Below, one piece after another: positions 34,925-47,554 of a stretch of 64,000 nt of DNA. The stretch is from positions 50,998,195 through 51,062,194 of the forward strand of contig CM055097.1 of assembly GCA_029204225.1 (NCBI GenBank), in the 5' to 3' direction. Positions within the stretch are counted from its first letter, which is position 1, and every line of letters begins with the position of its first letter. This stretch comes from Diphasiastrum complanatum (Eukaryota > Streptophyta > Lycopodiopsida > Lycopodiales > Lycopodiaceae). Under the pieces are notes generated by a model, which saw only the letters and a program-made list of their open reading frames with translations, was not told where the DNA came from and did no database searches. The position numbers and the translations under genes were made by a program.

Positions 34925-36118
34925 GCTCATCCTCTATATCATGTAGATCACACATACTACAAATCCGAGCATCTCTCGGGATGCCACTGTATCTGCCAAT
35001 CTCAACGGCTAGCTGGTGAGAGGAAACCCGGAACTGACCCATCACTATCCGCAATCTGTGTGAAATACTGTCCACTAGGTATCTGGGTACAATGGGATAC
35101 CCAACAAGATCCCGGGATAGAAAATGTGCCCGATAAAACTCCCTCTTCACCCCAGACAAATCCTGCCAAGTGCTCTGAAGATATGCCCTGTACATGTATC
35201 CTCTAATATACTGATGAGTACTAGCTGGTAGATCCGTAATGTGAATACGCAATGTGGAGAGGAGACGACAGGCCTGGGAATACCACAAAAAGGTGTGTCC
35301 CTCAGAATGTAGGTGCTGGGAGGACGACAAAGCTGCTGCAGCATAGTGTGTGCCTCTACCCTGGAGATCCTCTAGGCGTTGTATGAATGTGACAATATGG
35401 AACAATGCCTCTATCTGAATAGGGGGGACGGCAAACTCTGCCAATATAATATTATGTGGTATAGAGGGCTTAGCCCGTATCATCTAGGATAGCATTTGAA
35501 TCTGAAGTCGTGAGATGCGCGCCCACTCGGTAGCCGTCAAGCCAGTACTCCATGTCTTGATGCGTATAGAGCTGAGGGGACTACCATAATGTCAAAGAGT
35601 CGGCACTTACTAGTCGCATCTCTAATGTGTGAGCTGAAACATAGTCTCTCCAAATCTACCAACGATGCATAGCCCTTCCGTAACCGGGACAATGCCGGTT
35701 GGACCAGAAAATACCACGCCTAGATATGTATAGGAGTCAACTACCTCAAGTGGATGCTCCTCCCCACTGAGTACAAAAAGAGTGAAGCGCATCAAGATGC
35801 CGCTGCAAACCTTCCCTCGTCCTCGAAAGCAAAACCGCATCATCAGCATATAATAGGATAGAGATAACGAGGTCACCCAATGTGCATCCCTCACCTCCCT
35901 TTGTCTGTATAACCTGCTCAAGCTCATCTATATATAAACCAAAGAGTGTAGGTGAGAGAGGACATCCTTGCTTAACCCCAATGGTACTCTCTACAACTCC
36001 TGATACTCGGATCCGGCCAATAACTCGTCTGTACAATGCCACAACTGCCTGTGTGATATCCTCCTAGAAGCCACGGTCCCGAAGTCTCTGTATCAGTAAA
36101 TGTCGAGGTATAGAGTCA
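34925..36118 (-). pseudogene. LINE ORF2 internal fragment, inverted
   Basis: On the minus strand, from 36118 downward, it codes DSIPRHLLIQRLRDRGF, GVKQGCPLSPTLFGLYIDE and ILLYADDAVLLSRTREGLQ with an intact YADD box. After short damage comes the C-terminal region (MIRAKPSIPHNIILAEFAVP) to the first half of the zinc knuckle (CSMCDLHDIEDE, near 34930). It lacks both the 5' part and the 3' end with its tail. A LINE inserted by target-primed reverse transcription should keep its 3' end, so this piece was probably moved by recombination. It abuts copia RT sequence on the left. Confidence 0.88.
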
Positions 36119-36986
36119 TAAATTATAACAATTTGTTAATGGTATCTCAACTGCAATCTAGAGCTTAAAATGTGAAATTAAGTTTTCCTTCGCTTTTTAT
36201 TTGAAACATAGGATGTAAATCAGATCAATGTAGCATGCTTTTTAGATAAAGATTTGGACGTCTGGAATCAATAGTGCCACTTTCTCCCTGCTCAAAAAGT
36301 GGTCTGGTATTGACAAGAACTACACATGGAACCAAAAGAAATGTAGATTTATGATTAAATAAATGTGGAGAAAGAGGAGAAATGTAATCTCCATAAGTAC
36401 ACTGTGAATCTAAGCTTGAAGTCCGAGGTATGCTAGTAGAGCTGGTTTCTGACCAGTCAAACACTGATTATGAGATCACTGACCTATTTATAGCCAATCA
36501 ATTGACCCAAGGCCTTAACAGTTAAGGTAAAACCAAAACTGTTCCATGGATAATCAAGAGGAGAACTACTACTTTACCAAGTGAAATGGAAACAATGTCA
36601 AACATCAAAGTATTTGATTATCCATAGAAGATGTTACAAACAAAGTCTGAAGTACTGGCCAATCGCATTATTGATGAAGTGGCTTCATATCTGATCCTTT
36701 AAGAAGTCAATGACTTAGTGTTGAAACATCAAAGAGTTTCAGAACATCCATCAGCAGTTTACATAATGACATAAAAGCTTACACCAGTACAATCCAATGC
36801 ATGGTGACGAGGGAAACCAATATTATCAAAATAAGTAACAACTAAAAACATATAGAAGATGAACCATAAGCTATTGATATTCTTCATACCAAGACGTCAA
36901 CTTAGCCATTGATATCTGAAAGAGCCACATCTACATAGTTATGCTAACTACAGAGTGACTTATATGACATTCCAGTGATTACGTAC

Positions 36987-37175
36987 ATGAGCTTTTGCTG
37001 CAACAGAAGACGAACCAGGATCAACAATCAATGAATCTCCGAACGTCAGCAATTTTTCATTCTTTTCATCTTTTTGAACAGGTCTTGCAGATGCTATAAC
37101 AACAAGATTGGTCTTACTGAAAGGCTTAAGAGTCCTGGACTCCATTGGAAGAATCGTGATCCCTGGAGGATACTC
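36987..37175 (-). CDS. Metallo-hydrolase gene, exon 4
   Basis: The acceptor is CTGTAG|GAG and the donor CAT|GTACGT. The 63 codons start the catalytic fold: EYPPGITILPMESRTLKPFS, KTNLVVIA and LTFGDSLIVDPGSSS. The first two beta strands of metallo-beta-lactamases have this kind of TNLVV and LIVDPG pattern. It begins and ends in phase 0. Confidence 0.88.
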
Positions 37176-37412
37176 CTACAGCAGATTCCAAATTGCTCCA
37201 TATAAGCCAACATTGCAACCATGAGTTGAACTGTGACTTCCACAGCTTATATACTAAGAATCAGGAAGTCAGTAGTATCCATTTCTCTATACTTTAGGAC
37301 AGACCATTCTATGAATCGTCAAGCTGCTACAGCTTTGATGCATTCTTATGCCAAAAACTAGACTAATGATTTTCTTATCAAGGAAAGAAATGAATAGTTA
37401 TGGTGTGGTCAC

Positions 37413-37564
37413 CTGACCGGGAACATCAACACAATTCTTGGACAAAAGATTGTCTGTAAAGAGGGAAAACCCAATTGCAGCCAAGAGCCCAATCCTCTTC
37501 TCCCCTATTTCTGCCTGAACGAGGAGCTTATAAACATTGGGGTACGTGAACCAGTGCACATCTC
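37413..37564 (-). CDS. Metallo-hydrolase gene, exon 3
   Basis: The acceptor is TTTTGTAG|GA and the donor CAG|GTGACC. The 152 bp complete a Gly codon from exon 2 and code 50 residues (DVHWFTYPNVYKLLVQAEIG, then GLLAAIGFSLFTDNLL), ending in phase 0. It corresponds to the helical linker before the metallo-beta-lactamase domain. Confidence 0.82.
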
Positions 37565-37978
37565 CTACAAAACATCATACATGAATCATTCATGATAAAT
37601 GACAACAGAACTCAAACAATTTTGGGCACTTACTACCAATTAGCATAGTAATATAACTGGTGATGACAAGAACTGCAAACCATTGAAGATGTTTTAGTTC
37701 CTCGAGTTTTAAATTAAAGCATTTGATTTTGCAGAAACACACACACGTGCCATGGATATGGTTCCCTTATAGGAGACCCATTTGTCACAATGACACCAAT
37801 AGGAATATGAAAGACAGAACATTGTGAAGAAACTGCATGAAGTGATATCATGGAGGATATCTCCTCACAGGCCAGTTCTCCTCAGCATCCTTCCTTCTAA
37901 GAGCCTAGTAATTACATGATTTGAAAGAATAGTAACCCCCTTAACCAAAATTTTCATATGCTAGTCAGATGTACTAAC

Positions 37979-38123
37979 CCCCAGATGTTTTAATTGCATG
38001 TGTCTGCACAATAAACACAGCCGTGTGAAGTCGATCACCAGGGCCAAAGTCAGGTTCTTCTAGCAACCTGCAGAACTTCCAAGTCACTCTGGATACCTCA
38101 ACAGGAATGACTAAGGACTGAAT
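37979..38123 (-). CDS. Metallo-hydrolase gene, exon 2
   Basis: The acceptor is AATGCAG|ATT (exon starts at 38123). The 48 codons include VTWKFCRLLEEPDFGPGDRL and HTAVFIVQT; the EEPDFGPG block matches plant relatives (EEAEFGPG in the Arabidopsis protein as I remember it). The donor is G|GTTAGT at 37978, leaving phase 1. It is separated from exon 1 by 9.4 kb holding a gypsy, a LINE and a gypsy/hAT chimera. Confidence 0.82.
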
Positions 38124-38609
38124 CTGCATTCTAGGCCAACATCAACAACTGGACATTAGCAAGATGAACGTGTAGACATGCAGGAACTGTAGACTTTCTT
38201 GTCTTAGAAGCTACTTCCCTTTTGCCTCCTCTTACAAATACAGACACAATGCCTATAATCATAGCCATATTTTCAGTTACAAGAAACCAATGAAAAGCTA
38301 CAAACATCAGGTGGGTCTTTTGAAAGTTTTACCTGGGCAATGATGAAGCAGCCTACATTTAGTATTTACTCAATATGTGATTGGTCAAACAAAAGAAATC
38401 CAGCAGTTATTCACAAATTCCTGACAACTTGATTGGAGATCTTGGAAATATACCCATTCATATTAGATCAAAATATCCACTTATTTGTCTTGCCTTTATG
38501 GGTTAAACAGCTGTTTAACAATGAGTCAACTGTAATGTACAACGTGGAAACACTACAAGTGCATTGCAAAACAAAAATCTACTTAACTAAACATCATGAA
38601 AAAATTTAT

Positions 38610-40019
38610 GTATGCCTTGCTACTATTGCCGATGTTGTTACATGCTTTGATATTGTTGTTGAGTACTTTGATGCTACTCATGTTCCTGAGCACCATGCTA
38701 TAGATGTTGCCACCATATACTTCAGTGTTGCTCATATGTGCTTTGATAATCATTCCCAGCTACACGTGGATATTGCTCCGATGCTTGCTACTGATGTTGT
38801 GGATCCTGTTTCTCGTTCCAGAGCATTTCTTCTATTCCTCACTTGTGCGCCCGGTGTGTACTTTGGGATTACACTTGCGGCCAGTTCCGATGGGTCATCC
38901 GATTCTCCATCCGCTTTTGGTGTATCCTATGATGGATTGGTATGTCCATATGAGGTCTTTATGGATGAGACTTTTGGCTACGGTTTTTCAGTTGGGGCCT
39001 CTACTATTTCTAGATTTGTTGCTACTGTTTTCATGCATCATGTCTTTTTAGATGATTGATGGTTACGTGTATGATGCGGCTATTCGCGATGAGTGTTCAT
39101 CTCTTTTCCAGTTTCCTTATTGGCTTCCCGTTGTTGATGCAATTCTACCTTCTCGGACTTTTTGGGTACCTTGGTATGATGTCCCTATCTTTTGGGCTGA
39201 TCCTCTACTATCTTGGGCATTACGGATACCTTAGCATTCTTGGTTGCTGCTTGATCTTCTTCTAGTTCCTTGGCATTCCTGGTTCCATATTGCTTGGTTT
39301 CAGATGACGCGGCCGAGATGTTCCCTTCGTCGCCACGATGTTGATCCTGAGCTGTTCCCTTTCTTACAGCTAGGTTTGCCTCCACCATAGTCGATGTTGC
39401 CGGCAGATTCAGTTTTTTATCCAGTGGGATGGTCGTCCTGTTGAGGAAGCCACATGGGAGCCTATTGATGTCTTTTATCATACACCATCACTTGCGTCAG
39501 GATCGTGCTCTTGCTGCACTTGTTGATTCCTCTGCATCAGTTGTTGATGCACCAGGGCTTGCTGCTGTTTGATCTAGTTTCTTTTCGGCAGTTGGGTCTT
39601 TTTTTTGTGTCAGGGAGAGTTATGGACTCGGCTCATTACATTCGCCACGTCCATTTACATTTACTTTACTTTATGCATAAGCAGGCCTTGGGCCCTTTTT
39701 TATTCATTATTGACACTTAGACTATATGGTTGGCCTTGGGCCTTATTATTCATTATTTGGACATATTACTGGAGAGTGGGGGCCTTCTTGGAGGGCGCAC
39801 TATTATCCTTCCCAGTTGGGCCCTAACCACTGAAAGCTTCCTTTTAGGACTTCCTCTAGGCTATAAGTAGGGAACTTGTGTCATTTGTTACTCAGCTGAT
39901 GGTATTGATCTCTCTCTTTAGTCTCCTTAATCTCTCTTTCATGCTTTCTAGGGTTAAGTCTTGCTTATGTGATGCTTTCATAGCTTAGCTCTAGATCAGT
40001 TGTGGTTGCATTCGTAACT
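38610..40019 (+). mobile_element. Second copy of the polymerase-less gypsy, 5'-truncated
   Basis: Bases 38640-39058 match 22100-22510 of the element at 18353 at nearly every position without indels, in the region of unknown origin between protease and integrase tail. Chromodomain-like sequence (IQWDGRPVEEATWEPIDVFY in the right frame, near 39420-39480), the polypurine tract and a 3' LTR follow. The gag, protease and 5' LTR are missing. It lies in intron 1 of the host gene, antisense to it. Its presence shows that the RT-less structure is a family and not a single accident. Confidence 0.85.
39618..40019 (+). repeat. LTR of the second polymerase-less gypsy
   Basis: 402 bp from AGTTATGG to CGTAACT, homologous over its length to 18353-18776, with several small indels (for example extra bases near 39680). 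It is more diverged than the two LTRs of the 18353 element are from each other, so this copy is older or from a sister lineage. Confidence 0.88.
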
Positions 40020-40974
40020 AAATGTCATTACAAAACTTTTGAGCAAAAGTTTAAAGCATCACATTTACACAGCCTATAATGTTGACGACATATTTGACCC
40101 TTGTAGGTGCATGGATTATAATCTCGACTTGACAGTTTAAGACCTTAACTCATACACTAATCCTAGCTTTGGGTTGTTGATGATTGACAAGCATTAGGTC
40201 CATGTTGTTGGAAAATGTACCTCTATGATATCCACGTGACCATTTAGCTAGCAAACTATTGTTGTAATACCTTATGGTGGAGAACATCCATGGACTATGA
40301 AAAGGTAGATAGCAACTTTGACACTAGATCAAAAGAAGCCAGAATTGTGTACATAGATGTGTATATTGTTTGTGTGTGTGGGCGTGGATGTATATACACA
40401 CACATTGAAAAAAAAAAAGGTTCTAGAAGACATAATTCAAGAACAGAAATTTGCAAGCTGACTTCTCATTGCCCTATTGGAGGTAATTGAGATGCAAGTA
40501 AACTCAACAAAATGTTTAAAATTGAGCGCCAAGTACAAAAAGCTTAAGTGTCGGCCTAAATTCGACACGAAAATTGACAACAATCCTGTTGGGGAGTTGC
40601 AGCAACCAGGAGGCTAAAAATGACAATTATATAAGCAGCACTACTTTTGCTGAAGTGAAAATAAGGGTTTATCATCCTTTTATTGAGCAAATTGCAAATC
40701 ATATCATAACAATTGTCATGCCCACTTTATATGTAAATTTGATGTCTCAGAGGCACAAAACTAGTTAGTAGGCATGAAAATTATAATTTTTCATGTCATG
40801 GTCACAGAGATGTTTTTACTACGACAAGACCTATGCCAGCCACCGACTCACACTGATGCACAGCTCCAGATCACATCGCTCTTCTCCGTGGCCTTTCCAT
40901 CCAAACATCATAAGCGTCACTCCCCTACTTCTCCTTAGCCACATAAACCCTAGTACGATGCGCTTTGAAAATAT

Positions 40975-43316
40975 CTTCATCTCCAAGTCAAACAGGACCA
41001 AACCCCACATATTTTACACAGCCTCAAACATCTATATAGTTGTACTTGTCGTCGTAAAAAGCAAACATATGAGAACAATGATGGGAATCGACTTATTGAC
41101 CTTCTTTTTTAGTTCATCCTCTAGATCCTTTTGAAGAGAATTCCTCCCTCGCACCCCACTCCATCCCTTGAGTAACTTATATTGTTAGACTTTGTATGCC
41201 ACTATTCTCTACACTATCCCTACTGATACTCCCATCATCATCTCCCCTCATCCTTCGACTTTCTCCTTCTTCACTGTCGATATGGTTACTATGGCCATTG
41301 AGAAATTGTGCATCTACCATGCACGGCATGTCGATGACTTAGAGACCGAACTCATGATTCACTCTTCTAATATTCACCCATTCAAAAACCAAGCAGTTTG
41401 ATTCGAAACTCCTCTAAGTTGGTGTACCAATATCATCCATCCAATTTACAAGAATGGTGACACCATGAACCCTGAAAACTACCACAGCATTATGACAGGC
41501 CATCTTGTGGCAAAACTCTATGGCACCATCTCCAGACAGCAGTGAGTAGCGAGGCAGAGATTTGGAGACTACATGCATTGGGTTAGACAGGATTCAGAAC
41601 CCAACGTTCTACCAATTACACTCAAGGCTACTATTAAGGAGGCTAAGTCCAAGCATGAGCGGGTGCATTGTTGCATTGTTGATTTCTGGAAGGCATTTGG
41701 ATCTGTCCCAGGACATCTGCTTATACAGAGGTTGTGCAAGCTCGGTTTCTCAAATGATACAATGTTGGCAATTATGGCACTCTATGAGCAAGTTTGGGGT
41801 TGTTTCAGGTCAGATGTGGGTTTATCCCAGTTGGTGAGGAGCACTATTGGGCTGAATTAGGGTTGCTCCCTCTCCCCCACACTCTTTGGATTATATATCA
41901 ATGAGCTTGAGCATGTTACTGATCAGAAGGATGGTATCAATTGTAGACTTGGGCGTGTTATTGATTAGAAGGGTGGTATCGGTTGTAGACGTGGTGACAT
42001 TACTATTTCCACTTTTATATATGCGGATAATGTGGCACTAGTTTCATGCATAGAGTAGGGATTGCGAAGACATTTGGATAGACTACACTAATTTGGGGAT
42101 AGATGGGACCTAACTATCCATATCAAGAAGACTCAAATTATGATCTTTTGGAGATTATATCCTCTTACACATATTTGGGGACACTTTCACAATTCCTATT
42201 TTTAGTATGAGACAAGCTACGACCACTAGGGTGAAGAACGATCATGTGCCCTTGGTTAGTCTCTTGAGCGTTTGTTTTTGTTTCAGGAATATATTGGAGA
42301 TGCCCCAAGTAAGAGCAGGTTATTTGATACTATGGTCTCACCTATCGTTATGTACACTACAGAGGTTGGGTGTACAAGGAGTCCTTAGTCAAAGTGGGCT
42401 AGTAATCTCATTTGCAAACTACTATGCTTTCCCGCCTGCTCTGAGCTATTAGGCCTTCAATGCCACATCAGATTATCGATGCAAAGTTTATAGTCATACC
42501 TCTCCAGGTTGAGGCTATTTTCAAGACAATTGTTCTTATTCAGAGGCTATTGAGTCTTCCTCGGTCACATTTTTCGGCTCTCCTATCATCTCAGATGTTA
42601 CATGACCAAGGCCACCAGATTTCACGATATTCCCACGCTTCTCATCTACTGCGCACATATGGCATGACTATCTCAAAGCCACATGAGGGATCTCATCAAT
42701 ACATTCGAGGTTTTGTTTATCGTGCCTATCTACAACGGACATGGCAGGATCTTCTTCGAACTAAGCTAGATTTCTATCATTCCCATTTCCTCAAGTTGGA
42801 TACTATTGGTGTACCAGTATTACCTCGGTATCCGGATAGAGGTCTCTCACAATGCTTACAATTCACACTGGGACAGTTATGGGTTTCCTTTACACCAACT
42901 ATATGTGGAGATGGAACATTTTCAAGGCATTCCACGGGAGCATAGGATTTGCCAATTATGTACATTATACGAGGCGGAGTCTAAGGAGCATCTTACTTTC
43001 AGTTGTCCTATATATTATAAGATCAGAGAGCATTATCACTGCCTTTTATGTGATTCCCCAGTCACACTACGCTCTCTTATATCCTATGTGGACCCACGTT
43101 GTGTTGCTTTGATTATACAGGAGATGTTTCTTCTATGCCGACATATATGCCAGCAGGACCCATATGAAGAGTTAGGCTCCCAGCCCCAAATTACCTCTTT
43201 TTTCTCAAGGAGGCGCTCTACAGTAGATACTAAGAGTGCGACACTAAGGATGAGTCAAATATCCCATCCTGTGACCGACATTGTGATCAGAGGCAGCAAT
43301 TACCACTACAATTGAG
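40975..43316 (+). pseudogene. LINE G, heavily decayed ORF2
   Basis: Recognisable blocks in shifting frames: FFSSSSRSF (41105), NYHSIMTGHLVAKLYGTI (41480), IVDFWKAFGSVPGHLLIQRL (41690), LSPTLFGLYINELE (41880), IYADNVALVS (about 42020; YADN replaces YADD), VYRAYLQRTWQDLL (42730), the knuckle ICQLCTLYEAESKEHLTFSC (42950) and DPRCVALIIQEM (43090), ending at 43316. A region of about 50 bp is duplicated at 41905-41995. No CT tail is seen. It lies in intron 1 of the host gene. It is the most diverged LINE in the window. Confidence 0.88.
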
Positions 43317-43739
43317 AGCTATTCAAAGATTATTTGACTTTCATATATGTACACACTCATTGTATTGACTAGTATTTCATTGCATCATGGTATCACTTAC
43401 GGTATCTTTCCAGTTATGCAATGAGCTCATTGAGTTCCATATCGAGTTCATCTAAAGTTCTTTAAGAGCTCATTTAGATGATCACAGACTAGTTTTCATT
43501 TGGTCAAGCTATTCTAATTTATTTCAAATTTGTTTTTAGAGGCCTCTCACTCATAGAATTAAATGGAAATGTTGATATTTCTACTCCGTATATGCTTTCT
43601 GCTTTAGAAACAGTTAAATGTATGGATGTTGTGGATTGTGGATTGTGATTCTTACTTATGTTGGTTAAAAGATTTTACTTACCATGAAGAATGTAGTTTA
43701 CAATTTTACAATCTCCAAATGGAATTAATGTCTAATAAC

Positions 43740-44811
43740 CTAAAGCAGGAAATTCACCAGAAGGTGAAATCTTTAGGAAACTTAGGCAAGAATTTAACGA
43801 TGTTTTTCCTAAGCAGCTTCCTGAGGGTCTTCCCCCCTCTAGGGGTGTTGATCATGGTATTAAACTGATTCCTGGTACTCCTATATCATTGTATCCATAC
43901 AGGATGAGTACTACTGAAGAGGATGAGGTTTATAGGCAACTGCAAAATTCCCTTAAGATGGGCCATGTAAGGCCTAGTAAATCTCCTTCGAGGGCACCTG
44001 TGCTCCTTGTTGATAAAAAAGACGGAGGTACTCGTCTTTGTGTGGACTTTAAAAAGTTGAATAAGTTATGGATGAGCTAGTTGATCGATTACATGGTGCA
44101 AAGTACTTCACCAAAATCGATTTGAGATCAGGGTATCATCAGATTCGTATAAACACTGAGGATGTTGAAAAAACCGGGTTTAGAACTAGGTACGGCCATT
44201 ATGAGTTTCTGGTTCTACCATTTGGCTTGACAAATGCTCCAGCGACTTTCCAGCAGATGATGAACGATCTTCTTCGTCCATATCTGGGAAAGTTCATAAT
44301 AGTGTACTTAGATGATATTCTCATCTATAGTAAGACCTTGGAGGAGCATGAGGAGCATCTCTGGATTAGTTGACAAGTTAACTAAAATGGCACAATTCAT
44401 ACCAACCAAGCAAACTGTCAAAGCTTCTGAACTTGCTCAGCTTTTTGTGGAAAAGTTGTTCAGGTTGTTTGGTTTGCCGAATGACATTGTTAGTGATCGA
44501 GATCCAAAGTTCACTGGCAAATTCTGGCAAGCGGTCTCTGAGAAATTAGAGACCACATTAAATATGGGGTCATCAGATCATTCTGAATCGGATGGTCAGA
44601 CAAAGAAGACGAACCAGTCTATGGAAGACATGCTTCGGGCATATGCTTCCAGAAGACAGTCAGATTGGGAAAGGTACCTTCCAATGATTGAGTTTGCGTA
44701 TAACAGCGCAAAGCACTCAGCGACGGGTTTTAGTCCATTTTCTCTGATGTATGGTTTCCAACCTAGGGCTCCCATTTCAGTGGCCTCAAAGGCTAAAGGC
44801 CAGCTGCGTCC
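43740..44811 (+). pseudogene. Gypsy RT joined directly to integrase core
   Basis: The linker and RT run from about 43780 (LPPSRGVDHGIKLIPGTP; VLLVDKKDGGTRLCVDFKKL; with a short deletion, then [33 protein letters not shown] and [10 protein letters not shown]). After HEEHL (44357) the frame goes straight to the integrase core (KLTKMAQFIPTK, DIVSDRDPKFTGKFW, EFAYNSAKHSATGFSPF). The RNase H and integrase N-terminus are gone. At 44811 the sequence passes, still in frame, into a hAT transposase C-terminus. Confidence 0.9.
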
Positions 44812-45694
44812 CGTGTCATGGTGGACCAAGTTTGGGATTGATGTCCCCAAATCACGCCGCCTTGCCATCAGGATCCTCTCACAGGACTGCAATGCAGTCG
44901 CTTGTGAGAGAAACTGGAGTGTTCACTCCTTGATCCAGAGGAAGAAGAGGAATCGACTCTCCTCTGCACAATTGGAGAGGTTGGTGTATGTACACGCCAA
45001 CCTGAGACTTTTGGGTAGACTACAGACCACCGTAGAGCCTATCCAGGTAGGTCATAGATTATAATTTGAAACGTGTAGATACTAGACACATCATACTAGA
45101 TAGTAGCACGTATCGTTTTAAGTTTTAACTTTTGTCGGCCCTCCAGATTTTGTCTTGATTTCAATGTGCATTGTGACATGTATGTAGGTTAATCCAGATG
45201 AGATCGATGTGGCAAAGGTTCCAGACTTGCCACCAAGAGACCAGGCAGAGGAGGATGTGTACGCATTCCTCCATGAGGAGGCCATGTAGAGGGCAGGTGA
45301 AAAATTAGGATTTAGCTCTTACTACTTGGTTGATGTTGTATGCTTCAGGCTTGTCACTTGTCTTCACATGCATTTTCGAACTAATTATTGTAATTTGTGG
45401 GCAGTAATATGTTTGTCCCTCCTTGTGTGCAGGACCTGTCACTCAAGCAAAGAGCAGAAGGAGGGCAGGAGGGGGTACGATCTCTCGTGCTCATAGCCCT
45501 GACGACGAGTCTAAGTCTGAGGCATCGTCAGGGTCAGAGTCCTCAGAGGAGGAGGAGTCCGAGGAGAGCAGGGATGAGGATGAGGGGCATCATACCTCTG
45601 CCTTCGATGAGGATATCATCGTTGCCACTCGAGAGGAGACCATAGCAGGCTCCACAACACCAGCGCGCAGGAGACTCAAACCCAGGAGAGCTTA
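44812..45694 (+). pseudogene. hAT transposase C-terminal exons, fused to gypsy integrase
   Basis: The frame 44312-45064 continues from integrase into RPVSWWTKFGIDVP, LAIRILSQ, CERNWSVHSLIQRKKRNRLS and RLVYVHANLRLL, the dimerisation region of hAT transposases. Two introns follow with good borders: CAG|GTAGGT (45048) to TAG|GTTAAT (45187), and CAG|GTGAAA (about 45296) to GCAG|GACCTG (about 45432). The last exon codes an acidic, serine-rich tail and ends at 45694. One in-frame TAG sits in the middle exon (45286-45288). The homologous 58319-58480 exon of the hAT element further right shares CERNWS and RRNRLS, but that copy has an intron after LSQ which this one lacks. Confidence 0.88.
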
Positions 45695-46714
45695 GACTCT
45701 AGAGTGTAGATTAGTTACTAGTAGATAGATCATAGTAGTAGCTTGTAAGTACATAGTATTGATGAGCATTGAGTTGTTTACATATCATTAAACATGTGGC
45801 ATTACACTGGACTTATGAGTATTATGGATTCTGAACTCTGTAGACAGTAGAATGATATCACAAAAAGTCGATTATCTAATATCAATATTGAGTTGAAGGT
45901 TTTACAATTTTGATTTAAATATTTATGTATTTGCCATTTTCCATTTTAATATTCCCGACTACTTGTAGACATAATGACTGTGGCTTGCCGCTTATCACAA
46001 TTGTTTGTCATCAACAAAATTTCAGGTCAAGTGTATCACGGTATTGATTAATCCAGGATGGGTTTGTGTTTCATTGCTATAGCCTATCAAACACGTGGAT
46101 TTTACAAAAGCATTTGCTAGTCTATCAGACATTACTTGGAACTTCAGATGCAAATATTGGATTGTAGTGTACTATGTAGAATCTAGATAAACTTTTTTGG
46201 CTTCCTCTATTGAAACATTTAGACGCATTAGTGTAGGTTTTTATAAACGTCACTTCTTTCTTCTACGTGAGAAACAATGTTGAATGATGAAGTATTGTAC
46301 TCCTCAGTCCTCTTAGCAAGCAGATCCTTCAAATAGTTGTACTCATCTTCAGCCTTCTCAAACATTGTCATAAGTTATAACCTTCTTGTTTAATCTTTTC
46401 TCCACATTGCAAATAAGTTTGACACAAAATTACAATTTTAAGCACTGAACAGTAGGTAATGTGGGAAAGGCATTGCTCCAAGTTCCAACCGTCAGATGAT
46501 TCAGAACCTACCTAGCTACCATATCACCTCAATTATACTCCTAAACCCTGACTCCACAATCTCCTTAGCAAGCAGATCCTTGTACAGTTGTGAATTGTAC
46601 AATGTACTCATCTTCTGACTTCAGCCTTCTCAAACATTGTCTCGACTTTGAGTCTCCACAATTGAGTCCCCCAGGGCCCATTATAAAACAGTTAACATCC
46701 CAAAACAAATTTAA

Positions 46715-46830
46715 AAATAAAAAATAACAAAGCGAGGTTCGAACCATTTTTCGATTCGAACCTGGCCTGCCGGTTCGAACCGGAAAGAATCGTAATGAAT
46801 CGGCCGGTTCGATCCAAATCGGCATGTAAC
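46715..46830. repeat. Cluster of GGTTCGAACC palindromes, possible hAT right end
   Basis: Within 110 bp, GGTTCGAACC, ATTCGAACC, CCGGTTCGAACCGG and CCGGTTCGATCC occur next to an A-rich stretch. The arrangement mirrors the ends of the hAT-like elements at 31451 and 55893. As it lies 1 kb beyond the hAT C-terminal exons at 44812-45694, it may be the right terminus of that truncated hAT. No target duplication can be tested because the left end is missing. Confidence 0.5.
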
Positions 46831-47554
46831 CTTGCTTTACATGCAGTTGCCCATGTGTTGCATCCTCTATGGAAAAAATTTGGTCCTAAGCAATTCCACA
46901 CCATGAGCTTGAGGATGGGTGGTTCAAATACCTCAAATCGTGATGACTTGTTAGTCCTTTAAAGTTGAAAAGTCGAGAGCCAAAAGACGCAAGAAAAGCT
47001 CTGCAAGCTACAGGTCGATCCAAAGAATAACTCACGAGAGGCTACAATTTCAAGAGCAACTTGACTTCCTACTTTGGAGTGGAACAAATCAAGGAGGAAA
47101 CTATGATATAGGCCAATAAAGTTCAAGAAGTTACATTGGTCACAAAAGGTATAGATTAAAATATGCTATCTTGGTCATAGTTAACGAGCAAAAAATCCCA
47201 AGGAGTGTGTCAAATCTGGTTATTAATGGTATATTCGAATCAGATTCCGAAATGGAAATAGCAAAAGAACAGGTGGCTGAAACTCATTGGTTAGGCAAAT
47301 CCTGGGCAAAAAGTGATGTATCGTGTAATATATATATTGTACATAGAATGATACTAGTGCAAAGTAACTATGGGTGCAACAAAAAATAAATAAGAAGGGC
47401 CAGTATGTGCTGTGCCATTTGTCTGTAGCTCTCCTTGTTTTATATCACTGGAAATCCGTTTACTCGCCAAAGAATACGGTTCTGCGCTCTTATTTGTCTA
47501 AGAAGGTGCGAAATTAACATGTGTTCATCCCCAACACTCTCTCTCTCTTTCTCA

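Noticed and set aside
46720-46810. tRNA T-arm-like GGTTCGAACC sequences
   Set aside because: No acceptor, D-arm or anticodon arm can be folded around them; they are clustered palindromes as in the hAT ends.
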